DNA from: Lucinisca nassula
Taxonomy: Eukaryota; Mollusca; Bivalvia; Lucinida; Lucinidae
Reading direction: 5' to 3'
Assembly (NCBI GenBank): GCA_963580285.1
Contig: OY757010.1
Span: 213,684,138-213,748,137 of the forward strand
DNA length: 64,000 nucleotides
In this document: positions 53,637 through 63,420 of the stretch, one piece after another
Position numbering within the stretch: the stretch's first letter is position 1
Layout of the letters: every line of letters begins with the position of its first letter
The notes under the pieces: generated by a model
Database searches by the model: none
Told to the model about the DNA's origin: nothing
Seen by the model: the letters and a program-made list of their open reading frames with translations, nothing else
Position numbers and translations under genes: made by a program

Positions 53637-53874
53637 TGGGCCCCGTCAAGCGATTTTTGTACTTATCGCCTATGCGAGCAGCGAAGGTTCAGGCGAGCCT
53701 GCGCATCCGCGCAGTCTCGCCAGAACCTTCGCTGCTCGCCCATACAAGCAGTGAATCAAGAGGAACCTTCAGACAGAAAGCCATATCCCTGGCCCCTCTG
53801 AATGGCTGGGCATGCGCAGTTAAAATTTGTTATGACGGAACGCTCGAAGACACGAATTCGCTTGGCGGGGCTCA
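53637..53874 (+). mobile_element. 238-bp MITE (family E), copy 3
   Basis: TGGGCCCCGTCAAGCGA to TCGCTTGGCGGGGCTCA with TA at 53635-53636 and 53875-53876. Same interior and same length as copies 1 and 2. Open in one frame across the element. Confidence 0.9.
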
Positions 53875-53876
53875 TA

Positions 53877-54349
53877 GAGAAACAAATAACACAAAGTACA
53901 CGAATTAAAGAAAACGAAGCAAACCAAAGAAAAAATATGCCGGCCAAAAAAAATAGATATGTCCACTTTGGGTGGACCTAAGTCATTTCACTAGTGCACT
54001 GTTATTTTATGTGAAATTCGTAGACACTTCACGTTCCTGGTCCCATTTTCTCAAGACCACGTATATGAACTTCAGGTCCTAATAAATACTAAGGTCATAT
54101 AGAAATCTCGGCTTTAAGACTCATTCGAAAGTATGAAGAATGCCCGTAATCGACCCCATGACTCCCGGTTTATATGGAAAGTAGATAAAAGAGTGCACCA
54201 AAATCTGGTTTTGCCCGCCTATGCTGGGCACTAAGGCACTATTGGTTGTCGTCACTCTATATGCCTGCTCATATAGAGCAGTGAGCTTCGCGTCGCTCCA
54301 TCTCGTCACCTCCTAAAAACAATAACGAACATCAGCAATACGGTTCACA
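53877..54349. other. No gene recognised
   Basis: No repeat or gene identified. Confidence 0.4.
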
Positions 54350-54573
54350 AAACGTAGTACTGGTAAACCGCTTAGAGGATCTAAGCCTTCCAGGAACCGC
54401 GGTGCGAGGCGGACCGTCCATGCTAATAAATCCTATTGGTTTCATTGGGCGACAGGGCTTGAGATGTGATTTCATCTCAATGTCGGGTAAACGTCCCACA
54501 AAATTGGAAGCAACGTCTCCAAAATGACATATACAGTGTTGACGGGGACTTTTAACCTCAAATCAAACAAACA
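54350..54573 (+). repeat. Family C repeat, 5'-truncated
   Basis: AGTACTGGTAAACCGCTTAG to GACGGGGACTTTTAACCTC and CAAACAAACAAA, including TTTCATTGGGCGACAGGGC. Confidence 0.72.
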
Positions 54574-54660
54574 AATATGCATTGATCGTTCTCTCCCTAT
54601 AGGCCAAAATTGAACTTTCGTCAAAGATTTCTCAGGAATTATAAAAGCTAGAAGCCTTAA

Positions 54661-54873
54661 AGGGAATGGGAACACCTTCAGGGGAGGCAACTCCTGTAAA
54701 AGTGGTTTTGTCTCCAATGTCAATAGGGGTCAACTCTTAAAGAAAAGAATTTGCTTCTTTAAGAGTAGGCCCCTTTTTCAGTGGGACAGACCTTATAGAA
54801 AACTAACAGGAAGTTCCGAAATTGCCTTCCTTAGAAAAACGGCGGAAAAATCTGCCAGGTGTTCCCATTCCCC
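54661..54873. mobile_element. TTAA-flanked MITE
   Basis: AGGGAATGGGAACACCT and AGGTGTTCCCATTCCCC are 17-bp inverted ends (one mismatch), each bordered by TTAA (54657-54660 and 54874-54877). TTAA duplication is typical of piggyBac- and Kolobok-type transposases (known). Which one applies here is open. Internal hairpin ACTCTTAAAGAA/TTCTTTAAGAGT at about 54734-54766. Confidence 0.78.
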
Positions 54874-55284
54874 TTAATATACAATGCAATGACGATCATA
54901 ATAGTCATGGTATTGTTATGCATAAGAATTTATTTTTCTGATTCCCACTTTCACCCCACTGGGTGACCTAATAATGATCAGTATCTTGTTTATTCTTCTT
55001 AAAGAAGTTTCCGGAAAAAATGAGTCACAGATTTGGAAAAAATTAACAAAATTTATTTACAAAGTATCTTTAACCTGCAAAAGTAAGAAAATTAAATGTA
55101 CTTAGCTCTGTTAGGAAATATCCTTAAATGAATCTATTTTCCTTGATCCCACAGAAGTCACAGTACGAAATGAAATATATATTCTTTAACAATCCAACAC
55201 ATAATTTAGAAATAACTTTTCTTAAAAACCCAAACTTCAAACTCCAAAGAGAAAAAATCAAGCTCTTTTATAGACCCCAAGATT

Positions 55285-55303
55285 TCTCTAGAACGTTCCA
55301 GAG
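55285..55303. promoter_or_regulatory. Heat-shock-element-like motif 1
   Basis: CTAGAACGTTCCAGAG contains nGAAn-nTTCn followed by an imperfect third unit, the arrangement bound by heat-shock factor in animals. Sequence match only. Confidence 0.35.
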
Positions 55304-55354
55304 GGCTGTGGAATAAGAATAGGTAATTTTCTAAAAATAATGCAACCCTGAACT

Positions 55355-55367
55355 TTCTGGAAGATTC
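55355..55367. promoter_or_regulatory. Heat-shock-element-like motif 2
   Basis: TTCTGGAAGATTC is an exact TTCnnGAAnnTTC three-unit element, 52 bp after motif 1 within repeat K. Activity unknown. Confidence 0.45.
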
Positions 55368-55646
55368 CAAAGTAATGTTCTTTGTAAACAAGTTGTTTAC
55401 AAACAACGAAATTAATCTGTGACTCATTTTTCCGGAAACTTCTTTAAGAAGAATAAACAAGATACTGATCATTATTAGGTCACCCAGTGGGGTGAAATTG
55501 GGAATCAAAAAATTAAATTCTTATGCATAACAGCGTAAAGAATCCCCTGTTCTTTATCAAAGTCTATATCATAGTTTCAAATACTTTGGAATCATAGATT
55601 TGATTTGAAATCATGAAAATAATGAAGGGTCACTAATGAGGCCTAA

Positions 55647-55788
55647 TTGAGGCGGTTCTAATGAGTACCCACAACCTATGTCTTGGAGCAGAAATAAGAA
55701 AAAATAATGAATACCCCGTAAACCCCAGTTTTCTCTATATAAAGTGGGGTTTAGGGGGTCTTCATTTCAAGGACTTGTTCACGCGATG
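55647..55788 (+). mobile_element. HPB half element starting at the hairpin tip
   Basis: Begins TTGAGGCGGTTCTAATGAG right after the tip, preceded by family F-like text (GTCACTAATGAGGCCTAA). Includes CTTGGAGCAGAAATAAG, hairpin AACCCCAGTTTTC..GTGGGGTT and the right end GGACTTGTTCACGCGATG. Confidence 0.85.
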
Positions 55789-55987
55789 AAATTGTGATAT
55801 TTTGTTATTTCTGCTCAAAATATAGATTGTTGGTACGCGTTAAAACCGCCTCTATCTATGAGGCGGTTGTAACGAGTACCCACCATCCATATGTTAGAGC
55901 AGAAATAACAAAAATAATCTTTACCCCTGCAATGTATAAAAGTGGGCTTCGAGGGGTTCAGAATCATATTGGCGTGTTTTCGTGATG
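55789..55987 (+). mobile_element. HPA element fused to the HPB right end
   Basis: HPA sequence begins at AAATTGTGATATTTTG, inside its left region, immediately after the HPB terminal GATG. A full HPA would read GATGAAAAATTGTGAT here. Palindrome with a longer loop (CCTCTATCTATGAGG), shortened second hairpin, right end GGCGTGTTTTCGTGATG. Confidence 0.83.
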
Positions 55988-56224
55988 GATCAAAGGAAAA
56001 ACACTCTTGAAAGAAGAAAGAGCAACAGCCTGCGAAAAGAAACAATAAAATGACATATTAAATATTAGATCAATCAAGACTAGGTGATGAATCACTCAAA
56101 TCGAATTACTTGTTCTTTTCTCGGTGTCATTAGCCTTATAATTAGTGAACTAGGCTAGGGGAAGATCATTGCTGACATTGATTTGCGATTGGCAAATTGA
56201 ACCCATTATATACGGCAAAACCCG

Positions 56225-56760
56225 CGCCCGCTCATCGGGGCTTGTAGATATAGATTGCGCTGCATTGTGCTTCCACGCAGCGCTGAAACCGACCGTGCAA
56301 GAATACTGGTAAACCGGTTAGAAGGTATAAGCCTGTCCAGTAAAGTTGTGCGACTCGAACCGTCCCTGCAATTTGTTTGGGCGGTATGTTACGATAAGAC
56401 ACCCGTGCAACATAGTGCACATGTTCACATCTCCGACATGGCTACTTTAAATCAGTAATGGTTTTACTTATCTATACTGCAAACATAGGGCGTGGGTGTT
56501 CGATAGAACCACCTCGTTGGGGGTTCCAACGAATACCCAGAACCTATGTCTTGGAGCAGATATAAATATTAACTTATATCCCATGAAACCCCATTTTTTC
56601 TCTATATAAAGTGGGGTGTAGGGGGTTCATTTCACGGGCTTGTCCACGTGATGAGGGAGAGAGATGTCTTTCATCACAATGTCGGGTAAAAGTCTCCCAA
56701 AATTGTAAATGACCTAAATACTGTTGACGGGGACGTAAAATCTCAGTACAAACAAACAAA
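56225..56760 (+). repeat. Family C repeat interrupted by HPB
   Basis: CGCTCATCGGGGCTTG, GCTTCCACGCAGCGCTGAAA, ACCGGTTAGAAGGTATAAGC and TTTGTTTGGGCGG, then the HPB copy, then AGGGAGAGAGATG, ATCACAATGTCGGGTAAAAG, TGACGGGGACG and CAAACAAACAAA. Confidence 0.75.
56387..56653 (+). mobile_element. HPB element inside family C
   Basis: TGTTACGATAAGACACCCGTG to CACGGGCTTGTCCACGTGATG. Weak central arms (GATAGAACCACCTC/GGGGGTTCCAACGAAT), hairpin AACCCCATTTTTTC..GTGGGGTG. The host repeat is colinear on both sides without an obvious duplication. Confidence 0.85.
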
Positions 56761-56962
56761 TACGACAAAGCCCAAACGGACATTGGAAAAGAGTGCAGGT
56801 CCAGATCAGGGCCTTCGCTGTTTGAAAAATAAAACACGCACAAAAAACACATATTTCCAAATATAGCTCTGAAAAAAACAACACAGAAAGTTGTCTCAGT
56901 CTGAAAAATGGCGGAACTATCTGCCATGTGTTATTATTCCCTTCTGTCAGTACAAAACGGGT

Positions 56963-57266
56963 TAACCCATTTAGTACCAGAAACCCCAAAACGGGTTGCC
57001 TGGCAAACAGTTCAGGCCCAGATCAGACGCCGCGGAACGCGGCGTCTGATCAGGGCCAACACTGTTTGCAAAAAGTTTAGCTATTTTCCAAATAGTTTTT
57101 GAAGAAAACACAACCTGACACCCCAAAGTTTGAAATGGACTCCTGCTATATATAAGGAGGAAGATTCCATTTGGAACAAAAATGGTTAATACAGAAGGGA
57201 TTTATATACAGTTGGACTCCTGCTATATATAAGGAGGAAGATTCTATTTGGTACTAAAAGGGTTAA
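56963..57266 (+). mobile_element. Family D element with duplicated right end
   Basis: TTAACCCATTTAGTACC start, central palindrome GATCAGACGCCGCG/CGCGGCGTCTGATC, TTGAAGAAAACACAACCTG and an end AATGGTTAA at 57189. The last 75 bp (GGACTCCTGCTATATATAAG.. GGTTAA) are then repeated to 57266. Confidence 0.75.
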
Positions 57267-57434
57267 TACAGAAGGGATTTATATACAGTCATTACTATAA
57301 GCTGATTAAAACACCTTAACTCATTTTCCTGGCACTATTTACTGGGGAATAGATATTAATAATTATCTGGTCGTTTCCTTGTAAACTAATGCTTCATAAA
57401 ATGAGATATTGACAACCGTTAGAAAGATTTGTTC

Positions 57435-57620
57435 CATCAGGTAAACCAGCCCGTGAAATGATGACATCTAAACCACACTTTATATAGAGAAAAGTGGAGT
57501 TTACGAGGTTAAACATAATTTTCCTAATTTGAGCTCTTATACATAGATTAAGGGAACTCGTTAGAAACGCCTAACGAGCACCAACAATCTGTTTGACTAG
57601 AAATAAGAAAAAAAATATGC
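57435..57620 (-). mobile_element. HPB element, reversed, left end lost
   Basis: CATCAGGTAAACCAGCCCGTG, hairpin CACACTTTATATAG..GTGGAGTTTACG, arm GTTAGAAACGCC with most of the tip missing, partner AACGAGCACCAACAATC, then TAAGAAAAAAAATATGC. Confidence 0.65.
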
Positions 57621-57701
57621 ATCAGTTGCATCCAAAGAATACTATGTCTAGAGATATGAAAGGGCGGACGCAATGCTTTTAATGATACAACCCTTTATCA
57701 T

Positions 57702-57900
57702 CATCACGAAAACATGCAAAACATAATTTTAACCCCCTCCCCCGTGAAACCCCAATTTTATACTTTATTTCTTATAACTGCTGAAAAAAAGATTGTGGGT
57801 ACCTGTTAGAACCGCTTCGCTGGTGCGTTTCTAACGAGTACCGACAAGCTATGTTTTGAACAGAAGTTCGAAAATATCAGAATTGGGATAGCAATATTTT
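57702..57900 (-). mobile_element. HPA element, reversed, diverged
   Basis: CATCACGAAAACATGC, AACCCCCTCCCCCGTGAAAC, arm GTTAGAACCGCTTCGCTGG with partner TGCGTTTCTAACGAGTACC. The left region fades after ATATCAGAATTGGG. Confidence 0.7.
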
Positions 57901-58050
57901 CAACATATTGGGATAACATAACTTCGCTGCAATTTAGTCGGTAACGCCATGTAATAAAAATATGGTCACACTTGCAATAACACAAAAACCAGCCTGCCGC
58001 AATTCCAGTTGACGGAGACAAACATGTTTCAATTATACATGTTTTAGGCA

Positions 58051-59204
58051 CGAGGGCAAACTTGCACCCTTATCTTGTCATTCACTCATAAGATATTGAA
58101 CGTCAAACATGGCTAGCGTTGGAAAAGCATGCTTTTCGTCAAAAGTTAAGCACCGTGCTGTAATTCTTTACTTGTATTTGAAAGGTTAAACAGGTCAGGC
58201 AATACATTGCGAGTTGACCAATGTTTATTCGTCCTCTGTACCATCGTATGCACAAGTTAAATTCTGGGTTGGGGAATTCAAACGCGGTAGAACGTCTTTA
58301 GAAGACAAAACCAAGTCTGGACGCCCAACAGATGCCACCAATGAAGAAATATGTAACAAGGGACGGGATCTGGTGTTCTCTGATAGGCGAATAAAGGTGG
58401 AAGAAATAGCGAATTACACATTATAATTTGCAAATGGTAGTGTTTCAACATGATCGCTTGGGTATGCGCAAGCTAACAAAACAGCCCGCCGGGTCCCAAA
58501 ATCCCTCAGCGACGAGCAAATGGCAACAAGAGCATCAGTATGCAGCGCATTGTTGAAACGGTTTATGTCAAAGGAAGACGATTTTCTTTCACGTCTGGTG
58601 ATTTAAGATGAGATCGTAAGCCAGGGAATAAAACTCAAAGTCGCCAGTGGATACCGCGGGGGTCTCTGAGGCCACAGAAGCTCTGCTGGCAAGGTGATGG
58701 CAACTGTATTTTTGGACGCACAAGGCGTTATTATGTTGGACTTTCTAGGAAAGAAAAGTACAATAACAGATGCGCGTTATGCAAATTTGCTCGTCCAATT
58801 GAGAACTGCGATCTGTGAAACTCTCCAAAGAGACTCTGCTCCAACAGGACCACCAGGAGTCCAGACTTGCAAAATTGCAATGGATGCTGTTTGGCGGAAT
58901 TGGTACAAGCTAATACCGCACCTCACCCATTCTCCGGCCTTAGCTCCTAGTGACTATTTCCTATTCCCAAACTTGTAATAGGACATCAATGGGCGCCATT
59001 TCCGGTCCAACGAAGAAGTCGTGGCGGAAGTTGAGGAGTGGGTCTGAGACAAGGATCTTGTTGTTTTTTTTTTTTCAGTGCTGGGCTGATGGCAATGGAA
59101 AAGCGTGGGTTCAAGTGCTTCATTCTTGAGGGCAATTCGGTGAAAAAGAAGAGATCGATCTCACCCGGAAATAAGTTAGGCTTTTTTGTATTGACCCGCT
59201 CTCG
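58051..59204 (+). mobile_element. Second mariner transposon, degenerate
   Basis: The start CGAGGGCAAACTTGC and end TTGACCCGCTCTCG are weak inverted ends, with TA after the right end and CA before the left. The length of about 1.15 kb is close to mariner size. Its transposase differs from the one at 13944, so it belongs to another mariner lineage. Confidence 0.75.
58110..59160 (+). pseudogene. mariner transposase, inactivated
   Basis: From MASVGKACFSSKVKHRAV with an early stop (LKG then TAA), then SYAQVKFWVGEFKRGRTSLE and SGRPTDATNEE (helix-turn-helix region) to 58426. Fragments of the middle are out of frame. MATVFLDAQGVIMLDFL (58697 on) is the RNase H-like core start. The QDN motif is replaced by QRDSAPTGPP, while LAPSDYFLFPNL (third Asp region) remains before a stop at 58976. 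Several frameshifts, no usable catalytic triad. Confidence 0.85.
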
Positions 59205-60160
59205 TAGTTATACCCCCGATACACCAAACTCGTTCTCACTAAGTTCTGAAAAAAAAAGCTAAACGGACTCGATCTGTCTCAGAACGTAGTTGACGTAGCA
59301 GCTAACGATCCGTTTATGAACGTCATGGAAGGGCTTGGACGGGAATGGTGCTTCAGAACGTTGAGTCTCCTCAAAAGTGTCTGCTTCCCATTCCATTCTG
59401 CAATTAGACGGAGTGACAATGTACATAAAAAACGAGGTGACCGTACTTAAAACGAGATGCACGCACTTTGAACAGAACTGCCGACATCAATCCTATTCCA
59501 ACGTGGTGCAGTTGGGTATTAACTTTGATAGCAATCTATCCGTTTGGGCTTCAAAGGAGTAGCAGGATGGGGCTTTGTTTGTGGGGTTAGTGGTTACTTT
59601 CGTTTAACAGGTTCCGTTTGTTTAGCCCCGCTCCATAATTGAAGCATGATGATATCCAAGATGCAATTGACTTGATGCTAGTTTCATAGTTCAACCGCGG
59701 GTGATGACTATGATAATTATTACTGTCTTGGACTTGATCTGCACAGCTTGATGCGAGAATGACAGGAACGCCTATATTTCTATAGCTGTCGGACAAGGAC
59801 GCGATTGAAATTACATTCCACCCGCACTTGGGTCGAGATGAGGACGTAGTCAGAACAAGATGAGCTTTCTGTGAACTAGCTGGTCGAGTTCAACTAGCTA
59901 GAATAGGCTTGGCCGTACTAGAGATGGGGCGGAGCTGGCTGCAAACGGATCTAAAACGACCACGAATGGACTTGGACTGCTTGGAAACGGTGTTCGCATG
60001 ATATGACCGGGCACTTCTGTCTGATCTTTACTTGATACCAACGCACTGTGGACGATAAAAACTGGCTGGATCGATTTACAACCGTATTTCAGGCATATAT
60101 GGGCCAAAACATACACCCTATATAATATATTTAACAGAATCTTACTCTCATTTCAGGTGG
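59205..60160. other. No gene recognised
   Basis: No repeat family or domain recognised. A splice-acceptor-like CTTACTCTCATTTCAGG lies at 60146-60162 (plus strand), but no exon follows; it runs into the minisatellite. Confidence 0.35.
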
Positions 60161-60164
60161 AATG

Positions 60165-60751
60165 TATGAAACGAGCCTCGCCACAGTCTCGTAGTAACGC
60201 AAAAAGGCGTAGCAACGCAAAACAAAAGGCGCAGTAACGCCAATCAGAAGGTGAAGCTACGCGATAATATATTATTTTAAAATCCATTAATAAATGAAGG
60301 TGCAAGAGCGATGGCCATATTATATTTTTCTTAAAATAGCCATTGTGACCTTGACCCTCGGACCTAAAACATCGAACTCGCTGAGTTTAAAAGAAAAAAA
60401 AAGAAAAGAAAAGAAAAAAAATATTCCCACCCCGGGATTTGAACTCAAACTTGATTCAGATTAAATAAGAAGTCCAATTTGAGCAAAAAAAAAAAAAAAA
60501 AAAATAAAAAAACAACAAACAAACAAACTGGGAGATGGATCAAAAAAAGAATATATAAAATACTGATTTTTACCTATTATTTATTTAATTTGAAAATAAA
60601 TTTGTAAAACATCATAAATAAGAGCTTGCAGGTAAACTTTAACCAAATGCCGACGCTGACACCTGACGCCGGGGGTATGGCAAAAGCTCCCCGTCCCTTT
60701 CGTAAGGTGAGCTAAAAGGGCGTTGTGACGCGAATCTAAAGGCGATTTGCT
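60165..60751. repeat. GCGTAGTAACGC minisatellite and A-rich tract
   Basis: Units such as AAAAAGGCGTAGCAACGC, GGCGCAGTAACGC and GTGAAGCTACGC at 60185-60262, and again GGGCGTTGTGACGCGAATC at 60718-60736. Between them lies A-rich low-complexity sequence (60390-60420, 60487-60520) and a family G-like piece (TGACCTTGACC near 60348; ending GGTGAGCTAAAAGG at about 60719). Confidence 0.6.
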
Positions 60752-61892
60752 AACATCTATCTATTGTAGATGGATTTGTTTCGTGCAAAATTTATGATAA
60801 ACGCGATGACTTTGATTTTGAGATTGTAAATTTTCCTTTTTTGGATGGTGATGTTCCTCGTGCGCCATCCTATGGCGTTTATATTTCGCAATTAATTCGA
60901 TTTGCTAGAGTGTGTAGTCATGTAACTGACTTCAACACTCGTAATAAATTATTAACGGCTAAACTCCTTAATCAGGGTTATCGGTACCATAAACTACGCA
61001 AAGCCTTTTCAAAATTTTATAGACGCCATTCTGATTTAATTTCAAAATTCAATATTGGACTTAAATCTCTTCTGCAACAAGGTCTATCGGAACCCGAATT
61101 TTATGGTGACTTAGTATATAAATTCAGAAAAATATATAACCGCAATGACTTCAGCACCCAATTTCGTAAAATCATTCTTCGATATAAAAAGATTGGGTAC
61201 AACATGGATATTATACGACAGACTGCATGCATGGTAGTTAACCCAATCACGGTTGGCAACTTTGCTTCCCTCTTTAATTGCACGCCGGTGGGTCAGGCCT
61301 CAGATTCTATGACGGCTCCAACGTAAAGGCTTATTGAAAATTAAAGAGATAATGTTGGTTGGTGCCTGATGCTCTGTCTCTGGTCGGGCTCATCGGAGTC
61401 TAACTGTTGGTTTTCTTTTGCTCCAGCATTTCAGTGGTTTCTTGCTGTCGAGTCCTCACCGTTGTCTCACCTCTGTGGTTCTTTGATTTCTGTGTTCACG
61501 GAGATGTTGCACTGATGAGTTGGGAGGCCTTCATGCGGACTGAACAAATTTTTTGTCTAAATCGCGACGGAAGTAAGGGCGAGGATTGTGGCCACGTAAA
61601 ATCGATTTAAGCCCCCCAGTGGAAATCTTCCACTGACCGTTCCAAGGCGGCTCTTCTGTGGCGATTTATTTATGTTGTTGTTTGTTACTTACTGTGTGTA
61701 TCACTTGTGTCTTTTAATTTTGGATGGCCATATGGCCATTTTATGGGAAAGTAACTGTCCATATGGCCTTCCTTTGTTTAGGTTTCCATTATGGTCTGGT
61801 CGCTTAATGGTTGTATTTCTTTCCCTTTGGTGTCTTTTATGGATGGAGTAAGTTAATTGTATCAATTCCTGATCTTTGTTTTACTTCTACTT
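60752..61892 (+). mobile_element. RT retroelement copy 2 (5'-truncated)
   Basis: Starts inside the RT reading frame (ATCTATCTATTGTAGATGG) and continues through an intact C-terminal ORF and the same untranslated tail as copy 1, ending TTTTACTTCTACTTTG. Flanked on both sides by the GCGTAGTAACGC minisatellite. TTTGCTAAC before and TTTGTAAC after may be a diverged target duplication. Confidence 0.85.
60841..61326 (+). CDS. RT element C-terminal region, open frame
   Basis: 161 codons from an internal Met (really in-frame from about 60752) that match the region after the YLDD in copy 1 without frameshift: PRAPSYGVYISQLIRFARV, NKLLTAKLLNQGYRYHK, FSKFYRRHSDLISKFN, RQTACMVVNPITVGNF, ending ASDSMTAPT. 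This is the thumb or downstream part of the RT protein. No catalytic motif remains, so this copy cannot act alone. Nearly identical to copy 1, so the family was recently active. Confidence 0.8.
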   Translation: MDGDVPRAPSYGVYISQLIRFARVCSHVTDFNTRNKLLTAKLLNQGYRYHKLRKAFSKFYRRHSDLISKFNIGLKSLLQQGLSEPEFYGDLVYKFRKIYNRNDFSTQFRKIILRYKKIGYNMDIIRQTACMVVNPITVGNFASLFNCTPVGQASDSMTAPT

Positions 61893-62112
61893 TGTAACGC
61901 GAAAAAAGGCGTAGTGACGCAAAAGAAAGGCGTAGTAACGCGAATCAAAAGGCGTAGTAACGCTAAAGAAAGGCGTTATTGGTTGGCTTTTGGTTGGCGT
62001 AACTACGCCTTCTTATTCGCGTTAGTACGCTTTTTTTTCGCATTACTACGCCATTTGATGTTTGTTACTACCTGTTTTTCTGCGTATGACGCCTTTCGTC
62101 TGCGTTACTACG
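61893..62112. repeat. Inverted minisatellite (GCGTAGTAACGC)
   Basis: Four or more forward units (AAGGCGTAGTAACGCGAA type, 61896-61975) face reverse-complement units (GCGTTACTACGCC type, 62000-62112) across TTGGTTGGCTTTTGGTTGG. The ORF at 61857-62186 is a by-product. Confidence 0.8.
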
Positions 62113-62300
62113 CCCTTTTATCCCCCGACCGAATAGGTTCAGGGAATATAGCGATCATCCGTCCGTCCAAAGACACAACCTTGTGATCGCCATCACTCCA
62201 GTATCATTTGAGATTTACTCATGGTATTAAGTATAGTTGCACATGAGGTCAAGAAGGCCTTGTCATAAGCAAAAATCACACTTCTGGGTGCCTTGGTATT

Positions 62301-63420
62301 TTGGTTTTCTCCTCTGACAATATAGCCTTGTGCTTCAAGTCTGCTTATGATTTTTCAACCCTTTACACTACACTTCCTCAAAATCTTATAAAAGAAAAAC
62401 TTAATGATTTAATTGAATGGGCATTTCATAGGGAAGAGCCCCTCTATCTTGCATGTAATGTAAGAAATGCTTTTTTCACTTCTGAAGAGCATAAAAAATT
62501 TACTTTATGGTCATGTCAGAAAGTGTTTGAAGCTCTCACCTTTCTACTTGACAATATTTAGATAAGATTTGGTACTAAGTTATTTAGACAAGTTGTGGGT
62601 ATTGCGATGTGTTCTAATTGCGCACCACTTGTGGCTGATCTGTTTTTGTTTTGTTATGAGAGGGACTTCATGATGTCCCTTTCTGCTGAAAACCAGTCAG
62701 AAATCATTGAAGCATTTAGCTCCACTTCTTGATATTTGGATGGTTTATTAAATATTGATAATACCTGTTTCGATGGTGTGATCAGTCAGATTTACCCCCC
62801 CCCCCCAGAACTTCAGTTGAATAAAGCAAATTCTTCTGATCCCGAGGCCCCATTTGTGGATTTACATCTATCTATTGTAGCTGGGTTTGTTTCGTGCAAA
62901 ATTTATGATAAACGCGATGATTTTTATTTTGAGATTGTAAATTTTCCTTTTTTGGACGGTGATGTTCCTCGTGCGCCATCTTATGTCGTTTATATTTGCC
63001 AGAGTGTGTAGTCATGTAACTGACTTCAACACTCGTAATAAATTATTAACGGCTAAACTTCTTAATCAGGGTTATCGGTACCATAAACTACGCAAAGCCT
63101 TTTCAAAATTTTATAGACGCCATTTTGATTTAATTTCCAAATTCAATATTGGACTTAAATCTCTTCTGCAACAAGGTCTATCGGAACCCGAATTTTATGG
63201 TGACTTAGTATATAAATTCAGAAAAATATATAACCACAATGACTTCAGCACCCAATTTCGTAAAATCATTCTTCGATATAAAAAGATTGGGTACAACATA
63301 AATGTTATACGACAGACTGTATGCATGGTAGTTAACCCAATCACTGTTTGACAACTTTGCTTCCCTCTTTAATTGCACGCCGGTGGGTCAGGCCTCAGAT
63401 TCTATGACGGCTCCAACGTA
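62301..63420 (+). pseudogene. Reverse transcriptase, stops and deletion
   Basis: SAYDFSTLYTTLPQNLIKEK carries the palm motif A (DFSTLY) seen in no other copy here. CQKVFEALTFLLDNI is followed by a stop (62559). The template-grip motif reads GIAMCSNCAPLVADLF. A stop (62730) precedes YLDGLLN, in which the second catalytic Asp is Gly. A run of 12 C keeps the frame (YPPPPELQLNK). About 19 bases are lost near 62993, shifting the frame into ARVCSHVTDFNTRNKLLTAK, which stays open to 63351. Inactive. Confidence 0.85.

Larger units (their letters stand above)
54915..55531. repeat. Long inverted repeat K, about 150-bp arms
   Basis: Arms GTTATGCATAAGAATTT.. (54915-55066) and ..AATTCTTATGCATAAC (about 55385-55531) share CCCACTGGGTGACCTAATAA and AAACTTCTTTAAGAAGAAT in inverted form. 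The 320-bp centre is not duplicated and contains heat-shock-element-like motifs. Short ORFs on both strands are unrecognised. Confidence 0.82.

Noticed and set aside
1..57900. CRISPR array interpretation of the recurring GAACCGCCTC palindromes
   Set aside because: Repeats are irregularly spaced by hundreds to thousands of bases, in both orientations, embedded in larger elements, with eukaryotic transposons around; no cas genes.
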